From Lacisediminihabitans sp040549525 (GTDB taxonomy: Bacteria > Actinomycetota > Actinomycetes > Actinomycetales > Microbacteriaceae): DNA of 64,000 nucleotides. Positions 8,701 through 17,009 of the stretch are shown one piece after another. Numbering within the stretch: position 1 is the first letter of the stretch; every line of letters starts with the position of its first letter. Both the position numbers and the translations under genes were made by a program. The DNA lies in the NCBI RefSeq assembly GCF_040549525.1, contig NZ_JBEPTM010000004.1, positions 1 through 64,000 on the forward strand, given 5' to 3'. The notes under the pieces are model-generated. The model did no database searches. It had not been told where the DNA came from and saw only the letters and a list, made by a program, of their open reading frames with translations.

Positions 8701-9598
8701 CGAGGAACTCCTGGAAGCCCATCGACTCGGTGTTCTTGATACCGGGCACGAGCAGCGCGCGGGTGCCGTCGGGCTTCGGCAGATCGATCGCGATCGCGAG
8801 GTTGATGTGCGCCGGAGCGACGACCGAGGGCTTGCCGTCGACCTCCTCGTAGTACACGTTCTGGCTCGGGAACTCCTTGAGCGTCTGCACGAGAGCCCAC
8901 GCGATGAGATGGGTGAACGACACCTTGCCGCCGCGGGCGCGCTTGAGGTGGTTGTTGATGACGATGCGGTTGTCGATCATCAGCTTCGCCGGAATCGTGC
9001 GCACGCTCGTCGCCGTCGGCACGGTGAGGCTGGCATCCATGTTCGCGGCGAGGGACTTCGACATGCCCTTGAGCGGGGAGACGACGTCCTGTGGCTCGGC
9101 GGCCGCGGCATCCGTCGTGGCGATCGGCGCGGTCTGGGGGGATGCTGCGGGAGCCTGTGCCGGGATCGGCTGCGGCTTCGGCTGGATCGAGGTGGTTCGG
9201 GCGATGGGCTGGCTGCCGGTGGTCGTTGGCGGCTCAACCGGGGCCGGGGCAGGTGTAGGTGCGGCCGGAGCCGCTGCGGCCGGAGCCGCTGCGGCGGGAG
9301 CCGCTGCGGCGGGAGCCGCTTCGACGGGGGCTTGGGGCGCGACGGGCTCGGCGGGGGCAGCGGGCTGGGATGGAGCGCTCGGCTCGGCGGGGGCAGCGGG
9401 AGGGGTCGGCGCCGGGGGAGTGGATGAGGCCTCCACCGTGGTCTGGTGATAGCTCTCGAGGATCGGCCACCACGACTGGTCTACCGAGTTGCGATCGACG
9501 ATGAAGCGTTCGTACATCTCATCGACGAGCCACTCGTTCGCTCCGAATTCGCCGGAGGATCCATCTTCTGATGCCACTCCGGTCACTTGGCTAGACAC
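5711..9598 (-). CDS. kgd: multifunctional 2-oxoglutarate dehydrogenase/decarboxylase (Kgd, E2o-E1o fusion)
   Basis: This 1295-aa protein is the actinobacterial fusion of an E2-like acyltransferase domain with the thiamin-diphosphate E1 of 2-oxoglutarate dehydrogenase, a TCA-cycle enzyme. The N-terminal SucA_N segment (NEWLVDEMYERF) is followed by an Ala/Pro-rich linker at about residues 55-165. Next is the E2 catalytic motif TYDHRVIQGAGSGEF, and then E1 blocks such as GMAHRGRLNVLTNI and NINNQVGFTT. No lipoyl domain is present, as expected for this class. The start is GTG 9598, with a family-like N-terminus. The linker is encoded by a 15-bp tandem repeat. The gene is divergent from guaB1 across 147 nt. 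Confidence 0.95.
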   Translation of the reverse strand: MSSQVTGVASEDGSSGEFGANEWLVDEMYERFIVDRNSVDQSWWPILESYHQTTVEASSTPPAPTPPAAPAEPSAPSQPAAPAEPVAPQAPVEAAPAAAAPAAAAPAAAAPAAPTPAPAPVEPPTTTGSQPIARTTSIQPKPQPIPAQAPAASPQTAPIATTDAAAAEPQDVVSPLKGMSKSLAANMDASLTVPTATSVRTIPAKLMIDNRIVINNHLKRARGGKVSFTHLIAWALVQTLKEFPSQNVYYEEVDGKPSVVAPAHINLAIAIDLPKPDGTRALLVPGIKNTESMGFQEFLVAYEDVVTRARNNKLTAADYAGNTISLTNPGGIGTEHSVPRLMKGAGAIIGAGALEYPAEFQGMSLTTLADLGIGKTITLTSTYDHRVIQGAGSGEFLKKVHELLIGQRDFYQGIFSDLRIPYDPIHWASDIHVDLGNQVGKTARVQELINSFRVRGHLMADIDPLEYKQRTHPDLDISSHGLTFWDLDREFVTGGFGGKRAALLREILGVLRDSYCRTIGIEYMHIQDPEQRAWIQQHVEKVYTKPTKDEQLRILGKLNEAEAFETFLQTKYVGQKRFSLEGGESTIALLDALLQGAAEADLDEVAIGMAHRGRLNVLTNIAGKTYGQIFREFEGTQDPRTVQGSGDVKYHLGTEGTFTSAKGDQIPVYLAANPSHLEAVDGVLEGIVRAKQDRKPIGTFSVLPVMVHGDAAMAGQGIVSEILQMSQLRAYRTGGTVHVNINNQVGFTTPPGEGRTSIYSTDVAKTIQAPIFHVNGDDPEAVIRVAELAFAYRQKFHRDVVIDLICYRRRGHNEGDDPSMTQPLMYNLIEAKRSVRTLYVEALVGRGDITQEEYDAAHADFQDRLERAFAETHAAQTGSMPIITADGNAVSDLERPGSQQDDRSGEPASTAVSEAVITTIGDAHDNPPAGFTVHPKLQQLLKKRTEMSRNGSIDWGFGELLALGSLLLEGTPVRMAGQDTRRGTFVQRHAVLHDRLNGQEWLPLGNLSDNQARFWIYDTLLSEYAAMGFEYGYSVERADALVLWEAQFGDFADGAQIIIDEFISSAEQKWGQRSSVVLLLPHGYEGQGPDHSSARIERYLQLCAENNMTVARPSTPASYFHLLRRQAYARPRRPLIVFTPKAMLRLRGATSDIAEFTTGKFEPVIDDSRITDKGAVKRVVLHAGKIHYDLLAEVEKRGQTDVALVRLEQYYPLPQQQLKAVLEQYPNAELMWAQEEPENMGAWPFICLELPKRLDEGRAISVASRPASASPATGSSKRSAQELIDLMDHALTVRE
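9267..9326. repeat. 15-bp tandem repeat in the kgd linker
   Basis: Three near-identical 15-bp units (GGAGCCGCTGCGGCC/G at 9267-9281, 9282-9296 and 9297-9311) are followed by a degenerate fourth at 9312-9326. They keep the frame and encode the Ala/Pro linker of Kgd, so copy number could vary between strains without breaking the protein. Confidence 0.8.
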
Positions 9599-9745
9599 AG
9601 CCGATCGCCCACTCTCTTTGAATCGCTGTTCTCACTGATCACGTCGGTGTGCGGCCCGGTGTTCCACGCTGGCCACAGACACTTCAAGCTTAATCGCATC
9701 GGAGTGGCCCTCCGTGCCCAGCGGCAAGGGATTACCTTTAAAAGC

Positions 9746-11185
9746 ATGGAGTTTTACGAGACGACCCCCCGGCACGACCTCACCTATTCCGACGTCTTCC
9801 TTGTGCCGAGTCATTCGGATGTCGGCAGCCGCCTGGCGGTGTCGCTCGCGCCGGAGGACGGCACCGGTGCGACGATCCCGATCGTCTCCGCGAACATGAA
9901 CTCGGTCACCGGTCCCCGTCTCGCGGCGACTCTCGCCCGCCGTGGGGGGCTCGCGGTGCTTCCTCAGGACCTCCACCTGCAAGAGCTGGATGCGGCCATC
10001 CGCTGGGTGAAGGCGCAGCCGGTGGCCTTCGACACCCCCCTCTTCCTCTCCGCGGACCAGACGGTGGCGGAAGCGCTGCGGCAGATCCCTGCGATCGGCG
10101 GTCACGGCATCGTGATCACCGATGAGCGCGGTGCCTTCGTCGGCTGCATCCCGGCGCTCCGTCTCGGCACGGCGCTTCCCGATGCCAGACTCGGCGACCT
10201 GTTGCACGGCGCGCTCGCGTCGATCGACGCTGACGACGTCACGGATGCGCGGGCCGCCTTCGACCTGATGGTCGCGGCGGATCTCGAGTTCGCTCCGGTG
10301 CTGCACCACGGTGCCGTCGTCGGCACGCTCAGTCGCACCAGCGCCTTGCGCTCAACGCTCTACAACCCCGCCCTTGACGCGAACGGAAGGCTCCGCGTCG
10401 CCGCGGCCGTCGGGATCAACGGGGATGTCGCGGGCAAGGCCGCCGCCCTCGCCTCCGCGGGCGTCGACGTGCTGGTGCTCGATACCGCTCACGGCCACCA
10501 GGAGGGCATGTTGCGCGCCATCCGTGCCGTCAAGGCCCTCGGTCTCAGCGCGCCCATCGTCGCCGGCAACGTGGTGACGACCGCCGCGGTGAAGGATCTC
10601 GTGGCCGCGGGGGCTGACATCGTCAAGGTCGGCGTGGGCCCCGGCGCCATGTGCACCACCCGCATGATGACCGCCGTCGGACGCCCGCAGTTCTCAGCCG
10701 TGCTCGAGACCGCCGAAGCCGCGCGCGAACTGGGAGCGCGGGTCTGGGCGGATGGCGGCGTGCGGTATCCACGGGACGTGGCTCTCGCGCTCGCCGCTGG
10801 GGCGTCATCCGTGATGATCGGGTCCTGGTTCGCCGGGACGATCGAAGCACCGGGCACCCTCGAGACGGATGCCGCCGGTCGGCTCTACAAGGAGAGCTGG
10901 GGCATGGCCTCCACCAAGGCCGTGCATGACCGTTTCGATCGACTTGACCCCTACGAGCTCGCCCGGAAGACCCTCTTCGCCGAGGGCATCTCGTCGTCGA
11001 AGATCTATCTCGACCCCCTGCGCCCCTCTGTCGAAGACCTTCTCGACATGATCACCTCCGGGGTGCGTTCTTCGCTCACCTACGCCGGCGCGGCGAACCT
11101 CGCCGAGTTCCACGAACGGGCCCTTGTCGGCATCCAGTCCGCGGCGGGCTACGAAGAGGGCAAGGCGCTGCCGGTCAGCTGGTAG
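9746..11185 (+). CDS. guaB1: GuaB1 family IMP dehydrogenase-related protein, probable GMP reductase
   Basis: This 479-aa TIM-barrel enzyme with an inserted CBS-domain pair (about residues 95-220) belongs to the GuaB1 branch of the IMPDH/GMPR family. The active-site cysteine loop VGPGAMCTTR, the DTAHGH substrate loop and the ADGGVRYPRDVALALAAGA phosphate-binding segment are all present. Mycobacterial GuaB1 has been shown to act as a GMP reductase rather than an IMPDH, so GMP to IMP conversion for purine salvage is the likely role. The CBS pair would sense nucleotides. ATG 9746 begins a family-like MEFYETTPRHDLTYSDV; a longer frame from 9587 overlaps kgd and is not credible. Confidence 0.88.
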   Translation: MEFYETTPRHDLTYSDVFLVPSHSDVGSRLAVSLAPEDGTGATIPIVSANMNSVTGPRLAATLARRGGLAVLPQDLHLQELDAAIRWVKAQPVAFDTPLFLSADQTVAEALRQIPAIGGHGIVITDERGAFVGCIPALRLGTALPDARLGDLLHGALASIDADDVTDARAAFDLMVAADLEFAPVLHHGAVVGTLSRTSALRSTLYNPALDANGRLRVAAAVGINGDVAGKAAALASAGVDVLVLDTAHGHQEGMLRAIRAVKALGLSAPIVAGNVVTTAAVKDLVAAGADIVKVGVGPGAMCTTRMMTAVGRPQFSAVLETAEAARELGARVWADGGVRYPRDVALALAAGASSVMIGSWFAGTIEAPGTLETDAAGRLYKESWGMASTKAVHDRFDRLDPYELARKTLFAEGISSSKIYLDPLRPSVEDLLDMITSGVRSSLTYAGAANLAEFHERALVGIQSAAGYEEGKALPVSW

Positions 11186-11275
11186 CTCCGGCCTTTTGGC
11201 GGGTGGCGTCCCGTACACTTGACCGAATAATGGACGACCCCCCTTCATGGCGCCCTGCCCCTCTCGCCGCTCGCG

Positions 11276-12610
11276 GTGATGCCCGTGTATGAGCTGATCA
11301 TGCTCGGTGTCGGTCTCCTGCTCACCGTCGGCACCGGCTTCTTCGTCGCCTCGGAGTTCTCGCTCGTCAACCTCAACCGGTCGGATCTCGAATCCCGGAT
11401 GGCGCGCGGAGAGAAGCGCCTCGGCCTCACCATCGGTGCCCTCAGGATCACCTCGACCCACCTCTCGAGCGCCCAGCTCGGCATCACCCTGACGACGCTG
11501 CTCACCGGCTACACGATGGAGCCGGCGATCGGGGGACTCCTGTCGGGGCCCCTGTCCGGCCTCGGGTTGACCGCCGCCGTGACTACCGTGATCTCCTCGG
11601 TGCTCGCCATCGTGCTGGCCACCCTGCTCTCGATGATCGTCGGCGAACTGGTGCCGAAGAACTTCGCCCTCGCGCTCCCGCTGCCGACCGCCAAACTGGT
11701 GATCCCCTTCCAGGTGGGATTCACCGCGGTGTTCCGTCCCTTCGTGACGCTGCTCAACAACACGGCCAACGTGATCCTGAGGTCCGTGGGGATCGAGCCG
11801 AAAGAGGAGCTCTCCTCCGCCCGCACCGCCGAGGAGTTGCGCTCCCTCGTGCGCCGATCCGCCACCGAGGGCAGCCTCGACCGCGATACCGCGACGCTTC
11901 TCGCCCGCACCCTCGTGTTCAGTGAGCACATCGCCGCCGACGTGATGACTCCGCGCCCTCGCGTGTCCAGCGTCGACCGCACGGATTCGGCGCACACCGT
12001 GATAGTCCTCGCCCAGCGCACCGGATTCTCCCGCTTCCCTGTGATCGACGACTCCATCGATGATGTCGTCGGACTCGTGCACGTGAAGCAGGCGGTCGCC
12101 GTGCCGCGCGAGAAGCGGGCGGATGTGCCGGTCTCCGCCCTGCAGTCCGATGCGCTGCGCGTGCCGGAGACGATGAAGCTCGATGTGCTGCTCGGGGAGT
12201 TGCGCGGCCGGGGCTACCAGATGGCCGTTGTGGTGGACGAGTACGGCGGCACCGCCGGAGTCGTGACGCTCGAGGACCTGGTGGAAGAACTCGTCGGAGA
12301 GGTGGCGGACGAACACGACCGCACTCTCGCCGGTGTGGTCCGTTCGCGGGACTGGCTCACCTTCCCCGGCATGCTCCGACCGGACGAACTTCTCGAGCGG
12401 GCCGATGTCGCGATCCCGGAAGAGGGACCCTACGAGACTGTCGGTGGCTTCATGATGAGCGAGCTCGGCAGGCTGCCGGTCGTGGGAGACACCGTGGCGG
12501 TGGAGGGCGGCGTGTTCCGGGTAGAGCGTCTCGACGGCCGCCGCATCGACCGCGTGCGCTACACGCCCACCGCGGACCCCTCCGTGATCACGGACGGAGC
12601 ATCCTCGTGA
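11276..12610 (+). CDS. CNNM/CorC-family membrane protein with CBS domains (long paralogue)
   Basis: This 444-aa protein has a DUF21/CNNM transmembrane domain (about residues 1-190, several helices, with the GELVPKNFALA block), a cytosolic CBS pair (about 205-335, RTGFSRFPVIDD) and a C-terminal CorC_HlyC domain (about 350-435). The family is linked to Mg2+ or other divalent-cation efflux; older annotations call it haemolysin. The start is GTG 11276 or the adjacent ATG 11279. It overlaps the next gene by 4 nt. The tandem pair is conserved in actinobacteria, and the two proteins may work as a heteromer, although this cannot be shown from sequence. Confidence 0.88.
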   Translation: MMPVYELIMLGVGLLLTVGTGFFVASEFSLVNLNRSDLESRMARGEKRLGLTIGALRITSTHLSSAQLGITLTTLLTGYTMEPAIGGLLSGPLSGLGLTAAVTTVISSVLAIVLATLLSMIVGELVPKNFALALPLPTAKLVIPFQVGFTAVFRPFVTLLNNTANVILRSVGIEPKEELSSARTAEELRSLVRRSATEGSLDRDTATLLARTLVFSEHIAADVMTPRPRVSSVDRTDSAHTVIVLAQRTGFSRFPVIDDSIDDVVGLVHVKQAVAVPREKRADVPVSALQSDALRVPETMKLDVLLGELRGRGYQMAVVVDEYGGTAGVVTLEDLVEELVGEVADEHDRTLAGVVRSRDWLTFPGMLRPDELLERADVAIPEEGPYETVGGFMMSELGRLPVVGDTVAVEGGVFRVERLDGRRIDRVRYTPTADPSVITDGASS

Positions 12611-13647
12611 GCGACACCTGGGGTATCGCCTGGCTGGTGATCCTGCTTCTGATCAACGGTTTCTTCGTCGGTGCGGAGTTCGCCGTGATCTCGGCACGCC
12701 GATCCCAGATCGAGCCACGGGCTGAAGCGGGAAGTCGTGCCGCAAAGTCGACGCTCTACGCCATGGAACACGCCACGATGATGCTCGCCACCAGCCAGCT
12801 CGGCATCACGGTGTGTTCGCTGCTCATCCTCAACGTCTCCGAGCCGGCCATCCATCACCTGCTGGAGTATCCGCTCGCCCTGACCCACCTGCCAGAAGAC
12901 GTCGCCGGCACCATCGCCTTCGTGATCGCCCTCATCGTCGTCTCGTTCCTGCACGTCGTCATCGGCGAGATGGTGCCGAAGAACCTGTCGTTCTCGGTTC
13001 CGGATCGTGCCGCGCTCATCCTCGCGCCGCCGCTCGTCTTCATCTCGATGGTCTTCCGTCCGATCATCTACGCCCTCAACGCGACGGCGAACGGGGTGCT
13101 GCGTCTCTTCCGGGTGGAACCCAAGAACGAGGCGAACAGCGCCTTCACCGTCGACGAAGTGGCCAACATCGTCGCGCAATCCACGAAGGAGGGCGTGCTC
13201 ACCGACTCCATCGGCGCCCTCAACGCGGCCTTCGAGTTCACCGCGAAGAAGGTGAAGGACATCGCCGTCGGTATGCCCCACCTCGTGAGTCTCTCGGAAG
13301 CCGCGACACCGGCCGACGTCGAGCGCGCGGTGGCTCAGAACGGATTCTCCCGCTACGTGCTCGTCAACGAGGTGGGTGAGCCGACGGGCTACCTGCACCT
13401 CAAGGACGTGCTCGACCTGGACGAGGTCGGCGAATTCGACGAGCCTGTGCCGCCGAAGCGCATCCGCAAGCTCATCTCGATCTTCCGCGGGATGGACCTC
13501 GAAGATGCCCTCGCGGCCATGAGGCGCTCCGGGGTGCACCTCGCGAGGGTCTTCGACGATTCCGGGCAGACGCGGGGCGTCCTGTTCCTCGAGGACATCA
13601 TCGAAGAGCTCGTGGGCGAAGTGCAGGACGCCACCCGCCGCCGGTGA
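12607..13647 (+). CDS. CNNM-family membrane protein with CBS domains (short paralogue)
   Basis: This 346-aa paralogue of the preceding gene keeps the DUF21/CNNM membrane domain (ATSQLGITVCSLL, GEMVPKNLSFS) and the CBS pair (ENGFSRYVLV-like segment, LFLEDIIEELVGEV) but stops before the CorC_HlyC domain found in its neighbour. The GTG start overlaps the upstream stop as GTGA, so translation is coupled. It probably acts with the long form in divalent-cation homeostasis at the membrane. Its C-terminus meets the convergent oxidoreductase gene after 22 nt. Confidence 0.87.
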   Translation: MSDTWGIAWLVILLLINGFFVGAEFAVISARRSQIEPRAEAGSRAAKSTLYAMEHATMMLATSQLGITVCSLLILNVSEPAIHHLLEYPLALTHLPEDVAGTIAFVIALIVVSFLHVVIGEMVPKNLSFSVPDRAALILAPPLVFISMVFRPIIYALNATANGVLRLFRVEPKNEANSAFTVDEVANIVAQSTKEGVLTDSIGALNAAFEFTAKKVKDIAVGMPHLVSLSEAATPADVERAVAQNGFSRYVLVNEVGEPTGYLHLKDVLDLDEVGEFDEPVPPKRIRKLISIFRGMDLEDALAAMRRSGVHLARVFDDSGQTRGVLFLEDIIEELVGEVQDATRRR

Positions 13648-13669
13648 GCTCAGCGCGTCGTGACGGCTA

Positions 13670-14761
13670 TCAGGCCGGCCACTTCGCCCGGAGATACTGG
13701 TCCGGCCAGTAGTCCAGTTCGACGCCCAGCTCGTGCGCGGCGCGAAGCGGGAAGTGCGGGTCGCGCATGATCGCGCGGGCCAGCATCACGGCATCCGCCT
13801 GGCCTGAGGCGATGATCTGTTCCGCCTGCTGCGCCTCGGTGATGAGCCCGACCGCGCTCACCTCGACCGAGGAGGCGTGCTTCACGAAGTCGGCGAAGGG
13901 CACCTGGTAACCGGGCGCGAGCGGGATGGTGGTGCCGGAGACGAGACCGCCGGTCGAGATGTCGAAGAAGTCGGCACCGGCATCCCTTGCCCAGTCGGCG
14001 ACCGTCGCGGTCTGCTCCCGGTCCCAGCCGCCGTCCGCCCAGTCGGTGGCCGAGAAACGCACGAACAGCGGGACATCCTCGCCCGCCTCCGCTCGAACCG
14101 CGGCGATCACCTCGAGCAGCAGCCGGGCGCGGTTTTCGAGACTTCCCCCGTATTCGTCGGTGCGGAGGTTCGAGAGGGGCGACAGGAACTGGTGGAGGAG
14201 GTAGCCGTGCGCGGCATGAAGCTCGAGCACGTCGAATCCGGCGTCGAGGGACCGGCGGGTCGCCGCGGCGAAGTCGGCGACGACAGCGTCGATGCCGACC
14301 CGGTCGAGTTCGGCGGGAACGGCGTAGCCGGTGAACGCGACGGCAGAGGGGGCGACAGCCGTCCATCCCCCCTGCGATTCCGGCACGCTCCCGCGCTCGT
14401 CAGCCCAGGGACGCCAGGTGGAGGCCTTGCGCCCGGCGTGCGCGAGCTGGATGCCGGCGACGGCACCCTGCGCGTGGAGGAAAGAGACGATGCGCGCCCA
14501 CGCGTCGCGCTGCTCATCGGTGTAGATGCCGGTGTCTTCGGGGGAGATGCGAGCCTCTGCGCTCACCGCGGTCGCTTCGGTGAGGACCAGTCCGGCACCG
14601 CCCTTGGCGAATCCGCCGAGGTGTACGAGGTGCCAGTCGGTCGGCACCCCGTCGTGCTTCTCCACCGAGTACTCGCACATTGGCGCGACCCAGAGGCGAT
14701 TGCGCATCGTGACGGCGCGCACCGAGTAGGGGCTGAAGAGGGCGGAAGTCGACATGGTCAC
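13670..14761 (-). CDS. NADH:flavin oxidoreductase, old yellow enzyme family (YqjM/NamA-like)
   Basis: This FMN-binding TIM-barrel ene-reductase of 363 aa reduces activated C=C bonds; the natural substrate is unknown. The YqjM-class features are present: the regulatory Cys in VAPMCEYS, the HAGRKAS segment and the substrate-binding block HAAHGYLLHQFLSPLSN followed by RTDEYGGS. The GTG at 14761 forms a GTGA overlap with the upstream HAD gene, which supports that start, though an in-frame ATG lies at 14755. Confidence 0.9.
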   Translation of the reverse strand: MTMSTSALFSPYSVRAVTMRNRLWVAPMCEYSVEKHDGVPTDWHLVHLGGFAKGGAGLVLTEATAVSAEARISPEDTGIYTDEQRDAWARIVSFLHAQGAVAGIQLAHAGRKASTWRPWADERGSVPESQGGWTAVAPSAVAFTGYAVPAELDRVGIDAVVADFAAATRRSLDAGFDVLELHAAHGYLLHQFLSPLSNLRTDEYGGSLENRARLLLEVIAAVRAEAGEDVPLFVRFSATDWADGGWDREQTATVADWARDAGADFFDISTGGLVSGTTIPLAPGYQVPFADFVKHASSVEVSAVGLITEAQQAEQIIASGQADAVMLARAIMRDPHFPLRAAHELGVELDYWPDQYLRAKWPA

Positions 14762-15393
14762 CTGTCTGAAATGGTTTGGAGGAAGCGTCGCAGCTCGGCG
14801 GCTCCGACGAAGTGGTGGCCGGTGATGCCGAGCGACACTGCGCCGTCGACATTGACCTGCTTATTGTCAATGAAGACCATTTCGGCGCAGGATATTCCGA
14901 GCTCCCGGGCCACCTCGAGGTAGATGTCGGCCTCCGGCTTGAGCTTGAGCATCTCTGCGCTCACGAACATGCGCTCGAAGAAGCGGGCGATCGGGGAGTA
15001 GCGGAAGGGACTCGCGAAGTCGAAGCCGGCATTGGAGAGGAGCGCGATCCGGGTGCCTCCGGCGTGCAGCTCGGCGATGACGTCGAACACGGCGGGGTCG
15101 ACACTGATCCATCCCGTGAAATCGGCCACCCACAGTTCGTGGATGCGTGCCTCCGACCAGTCAGCGCCGGTATCGGCCGCCACCAGCATCCAGTAGTCGC
15201 GGATGCTGGTGGTGCCGCGGTCGAGGCCGTCGCGGTGGGCCTCGTACGCGACCCGGAAGCGCTGGGGATCGACCCCGGCGAGGGCTTCGAGGGCGGCGCG
15301 GGAGGCCTCGCTCGGTGACCGGGAGATGACCTCCCCGTAATCGAAGACGACGACTCGGTTGGGAATGCTCAGGGCTCGCGCGGTATCGGTCAC
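14758..15393 (-). CDS. HAD-IA family hydrolase (YihX-like phosphatase)
   Basis: This 211-aa haloacid-dehalogenase hydrolase carries the nucleophile motif VFDYGEVI, in which Gly replaces the second Asp as in YihX-type sugar phosphatases. Motif II LLSNAG, the motif III lysine in LKLKPEADIY and the motif IV aspartate in VFIDNKQVNVDGA are also present. GTG 15393 gives the typical N-terminus just before motif I; the longer open frame upstream runs antisense through nnrD. It is probably co-transcribed with the old-yellow-enzyme gene. The substrate is unknown, and a sugar 1-phosphate is possible by analogy. Confidence 0.82.
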   Translation of the reverse strand: MTDTARALSIPNRVVVFDYGEVISRSPSEASRAALEALAGVDPQRFRVAYEAHRDGLDRGTTSIRDYWMLVAADTGADWSEARIHELWVADFTGWISVDPAVFDVIAELHAGGTRIALLSNAGFDFASPFRYSPIARFFERMFVSAEMLKLKPEADIYLEVARELGISCAEMVFIDNKQVNVDGAVSLGITGHHFVGAAELRRFLQTISDR

Positions 15394-15417
15394 GCCTTCC
15401 AAACTATCGTGAGACCC

Positions 15418-16239
15418 ATGAACACTTTCCTGCCGTGGACTGCTCACGACGCCGCCGGCCTCATCGCCGTGCCGGCACCGGATGACGACAAGTACTCCCG
15501 CGGGGTGCTCGGCGTGGTCACCGGGTCGGCCGCATACCCCGGGGCGGCGGTGCTCGGAGTGGATGCGGCTCTCCACACCGGCGTGGGAATGGTGCGCTAC
15601 CTCGGAGACGAGAGGGCGACGACCTTCGTGCTGCAGCGCCGCCCGGAGGCCGTGGCCGCTGCCGGTCGAGTGCAGGCCTGGTTGCTCGGCTCCGGGATGG
15701 ATGCCGCGCTCCGCGACACCGCCACCGCCGACCGGCTCGCCACGGCGCTCGGTTCCGGGCTTCCCGTCGTGGTGGATGCGGGCGCCCTCGACCTGCTCGA
15801 TCGTGCGACGGGGCCGACGATCATCACCCCGCACTTCCGTGAGCTCTCCACGGTGCTGGGAGAGCCAACGGAAGACATCGCACGCGACCCTGCGCAGACC
15901 GCCGCTCGGTCGGCGCGGAAGCTCGGTGTGACGGTGCTGCTGAAGGGACACAGCACCTACGTCGCCGCACCGGACGGCACGTGCCTGGTCGCCTCCTCCG
16001 CCCCGGCCTGGCTCGCGACCGCGGGAGCGGGGGATGCCCTTGGCGGCATCCTCGGCGCCCTCGTCGCCACGCACTCTCGCGAGATCGCCGCGGATCCTTC
16101 GCTGCTCGCCCGACTCGGGGCGACGGCCTCGGTCATCCACGGACTGGCGGCGGCCCGGGCGAGCGGCGGAGGCCCACTGACCATTCTCGATCTCATCGGC
16201 GCCGTGCCGGGGGTCATCGCCGAACTGCTGGAGAGCTAG
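15418..16239 (+). CDS. nnrD: ADP/ATP-dependent NAD(P)H-hydrate dehydratase
   Basis: NnrD repairs the damaged hydrated cofactors NADHX and NADPHX by ATP- or ADP-dependent dehydration. The 273-aa ribokinase-like protein shows the N-terminal KYSRGVLGVVTGS block, the TPHFRELSTVLGE segment, LLKGHST and the catalytic ATAGAGDALGGILGAL motif. The ATG at 15418 gives the best N-terminus; a GTG lies 9 nt upstream. The epimerase domain fused to it in some bacteria is absent. It is divergent from the HAD gene and ends in a 4-nt overlap with the convergent ABC ATPase gene. Confidence 0.9.
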   Translation: MNTFLPWTAHDAAGLIAVPAPDDDKYSRGVLGVVTGSAAYPGAAVLGVDAALHTGVGMVRYLGDERATTFVLQRRPEAVAAAGRVQAWLLGSGMDAALRDTATADRLATALGSGLPVVVDAGALDLLDRATGPTIITPHFRELSTVLGEPTEDIARDPAQTAARSARKLGVTVLLKGHSTYVAAPDGTCLVASSAPAWLATAGAGDALGGILGALVATHSREIAADPSLLARLGATASVIHGLAAARASGGGPLTILDLIGAVPGVIAELLES

Positions 16240-17009
16240 CCGGCGAGCCCGGTGAATCGGGAGAGGAAGTCGCGGGTACGCGTCTCCCGGGGGGCTCCGA
16301 AAAGCTGGGCCGGTGGTCCCTGCTCGGCGATCACCCCGGAGTCGAGGAAGACGACGTGATGGGCGACATCGCGGGCGAAAGCCATCTCGTGGGTGGCCAT
16401 GACGATCGTGGTGCCGCTGGCAGCAAGGGTGCGCACCAGTTCGAGCACCTCGCCGACGAGTTCCGGGTCGAGGGCACTGGTTATCTCGTCGAGCAGCAGG
16501 AGCTCCGGATCGGTGGCGATGGCGCGCACGATGGCGACGCGCTGCTGTTGCCCGCCCGACAGCCGGTCGGGGTAGGCCCCGGCGCGATCCGCCAGTCCCA
16601 CCTGGTCGAGCAGCTGCCTCGCCTTCTGCTCGGCGGTCGTCCGCGCCACACCGAGCACCCGGCGGCTCGCGAGGGTCACGTTGTCGAGCACGGTGAGGTG
16701 CGGAAAGAGGTTGAACTGCTGGAAGACCATGCCGATGCGCGCACGGATCACATCGGGGCGTGTCTGCGGGCGGCTGATGTCGGTCCCGCGAAGGAAGACC
16801 TGGCCGTCATCCACCCGCTCCAACAGGTTGATCGTGCGAAGCAGGGTGGACTTTCCCGATCCGCTCGCTCCGATCAGCGCCACGACCTGGTGGCTCGCCA
16901 CGGTGAGGTCGACGCCGCGCAACACCTCGGTGTCGCCGAATGCCTTCCAGACGTTGTCGAGGCGCAGCACCTCTTCGCGCAGCGTCGCCGCGTTCTCCGA
17001 TCGGCTCAT
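16236..17009 (-). CDS. amino-acid ABC transporter ATP-binding protein (GlnQ type)
   Basis: This 257-aa ABC ATPase of the polar amino-acid uptake family has Walker A GASGSGKSTL, the signature LSGGQQQRVAI and Walker B LLLLDEITSAL followed by the H-loop region. It is the last gene of a binding protein-permease-ATPase operon and overlaps the permease gene by 4 nt. Together they form an importer; the exact amino acid cannot be read from the sequence. Confidence 0.93.
   Translation of the reverse strand: MSRSENAATLREEVLRLDNVWKAFGDTEVLRGVDLTVASHQVVALIGASGSGKSTLLRTINLLERVDDGQVFLRGTDISRPQTRPDVIRARIGMVFQQFNLFPHLTVLDNVTLASRRVLGVARTTAEQKARQLLDQVGLADRAGAYPDRLSGGQQQRVAIVRAIATDPELLLLDEITSALDPELVGEVLELVRTLAASGTTIVMATHEMAFARDVAHHVVFLDSGVIAEQGPPAQLFGAPRETRTRDFLSRFTGLAG

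Noticed and set aside
9267..9326. CRISPR-like repeats
   Set aside because: The units are contiguous, have no spacers and encode the kgd linker.
7475..9427. 650-codon open frame on the plus strand
   Set aside because: It lies antisense within kgd, and its composition mirrors the codon bias of the real gene.
14758..16140. 460-codon frame joining the HAD gene to antisense nnrD
   Set aside because: Only the part from GTG 15393 carries HAD motifs; the upstream part is the reverse of nnrD.
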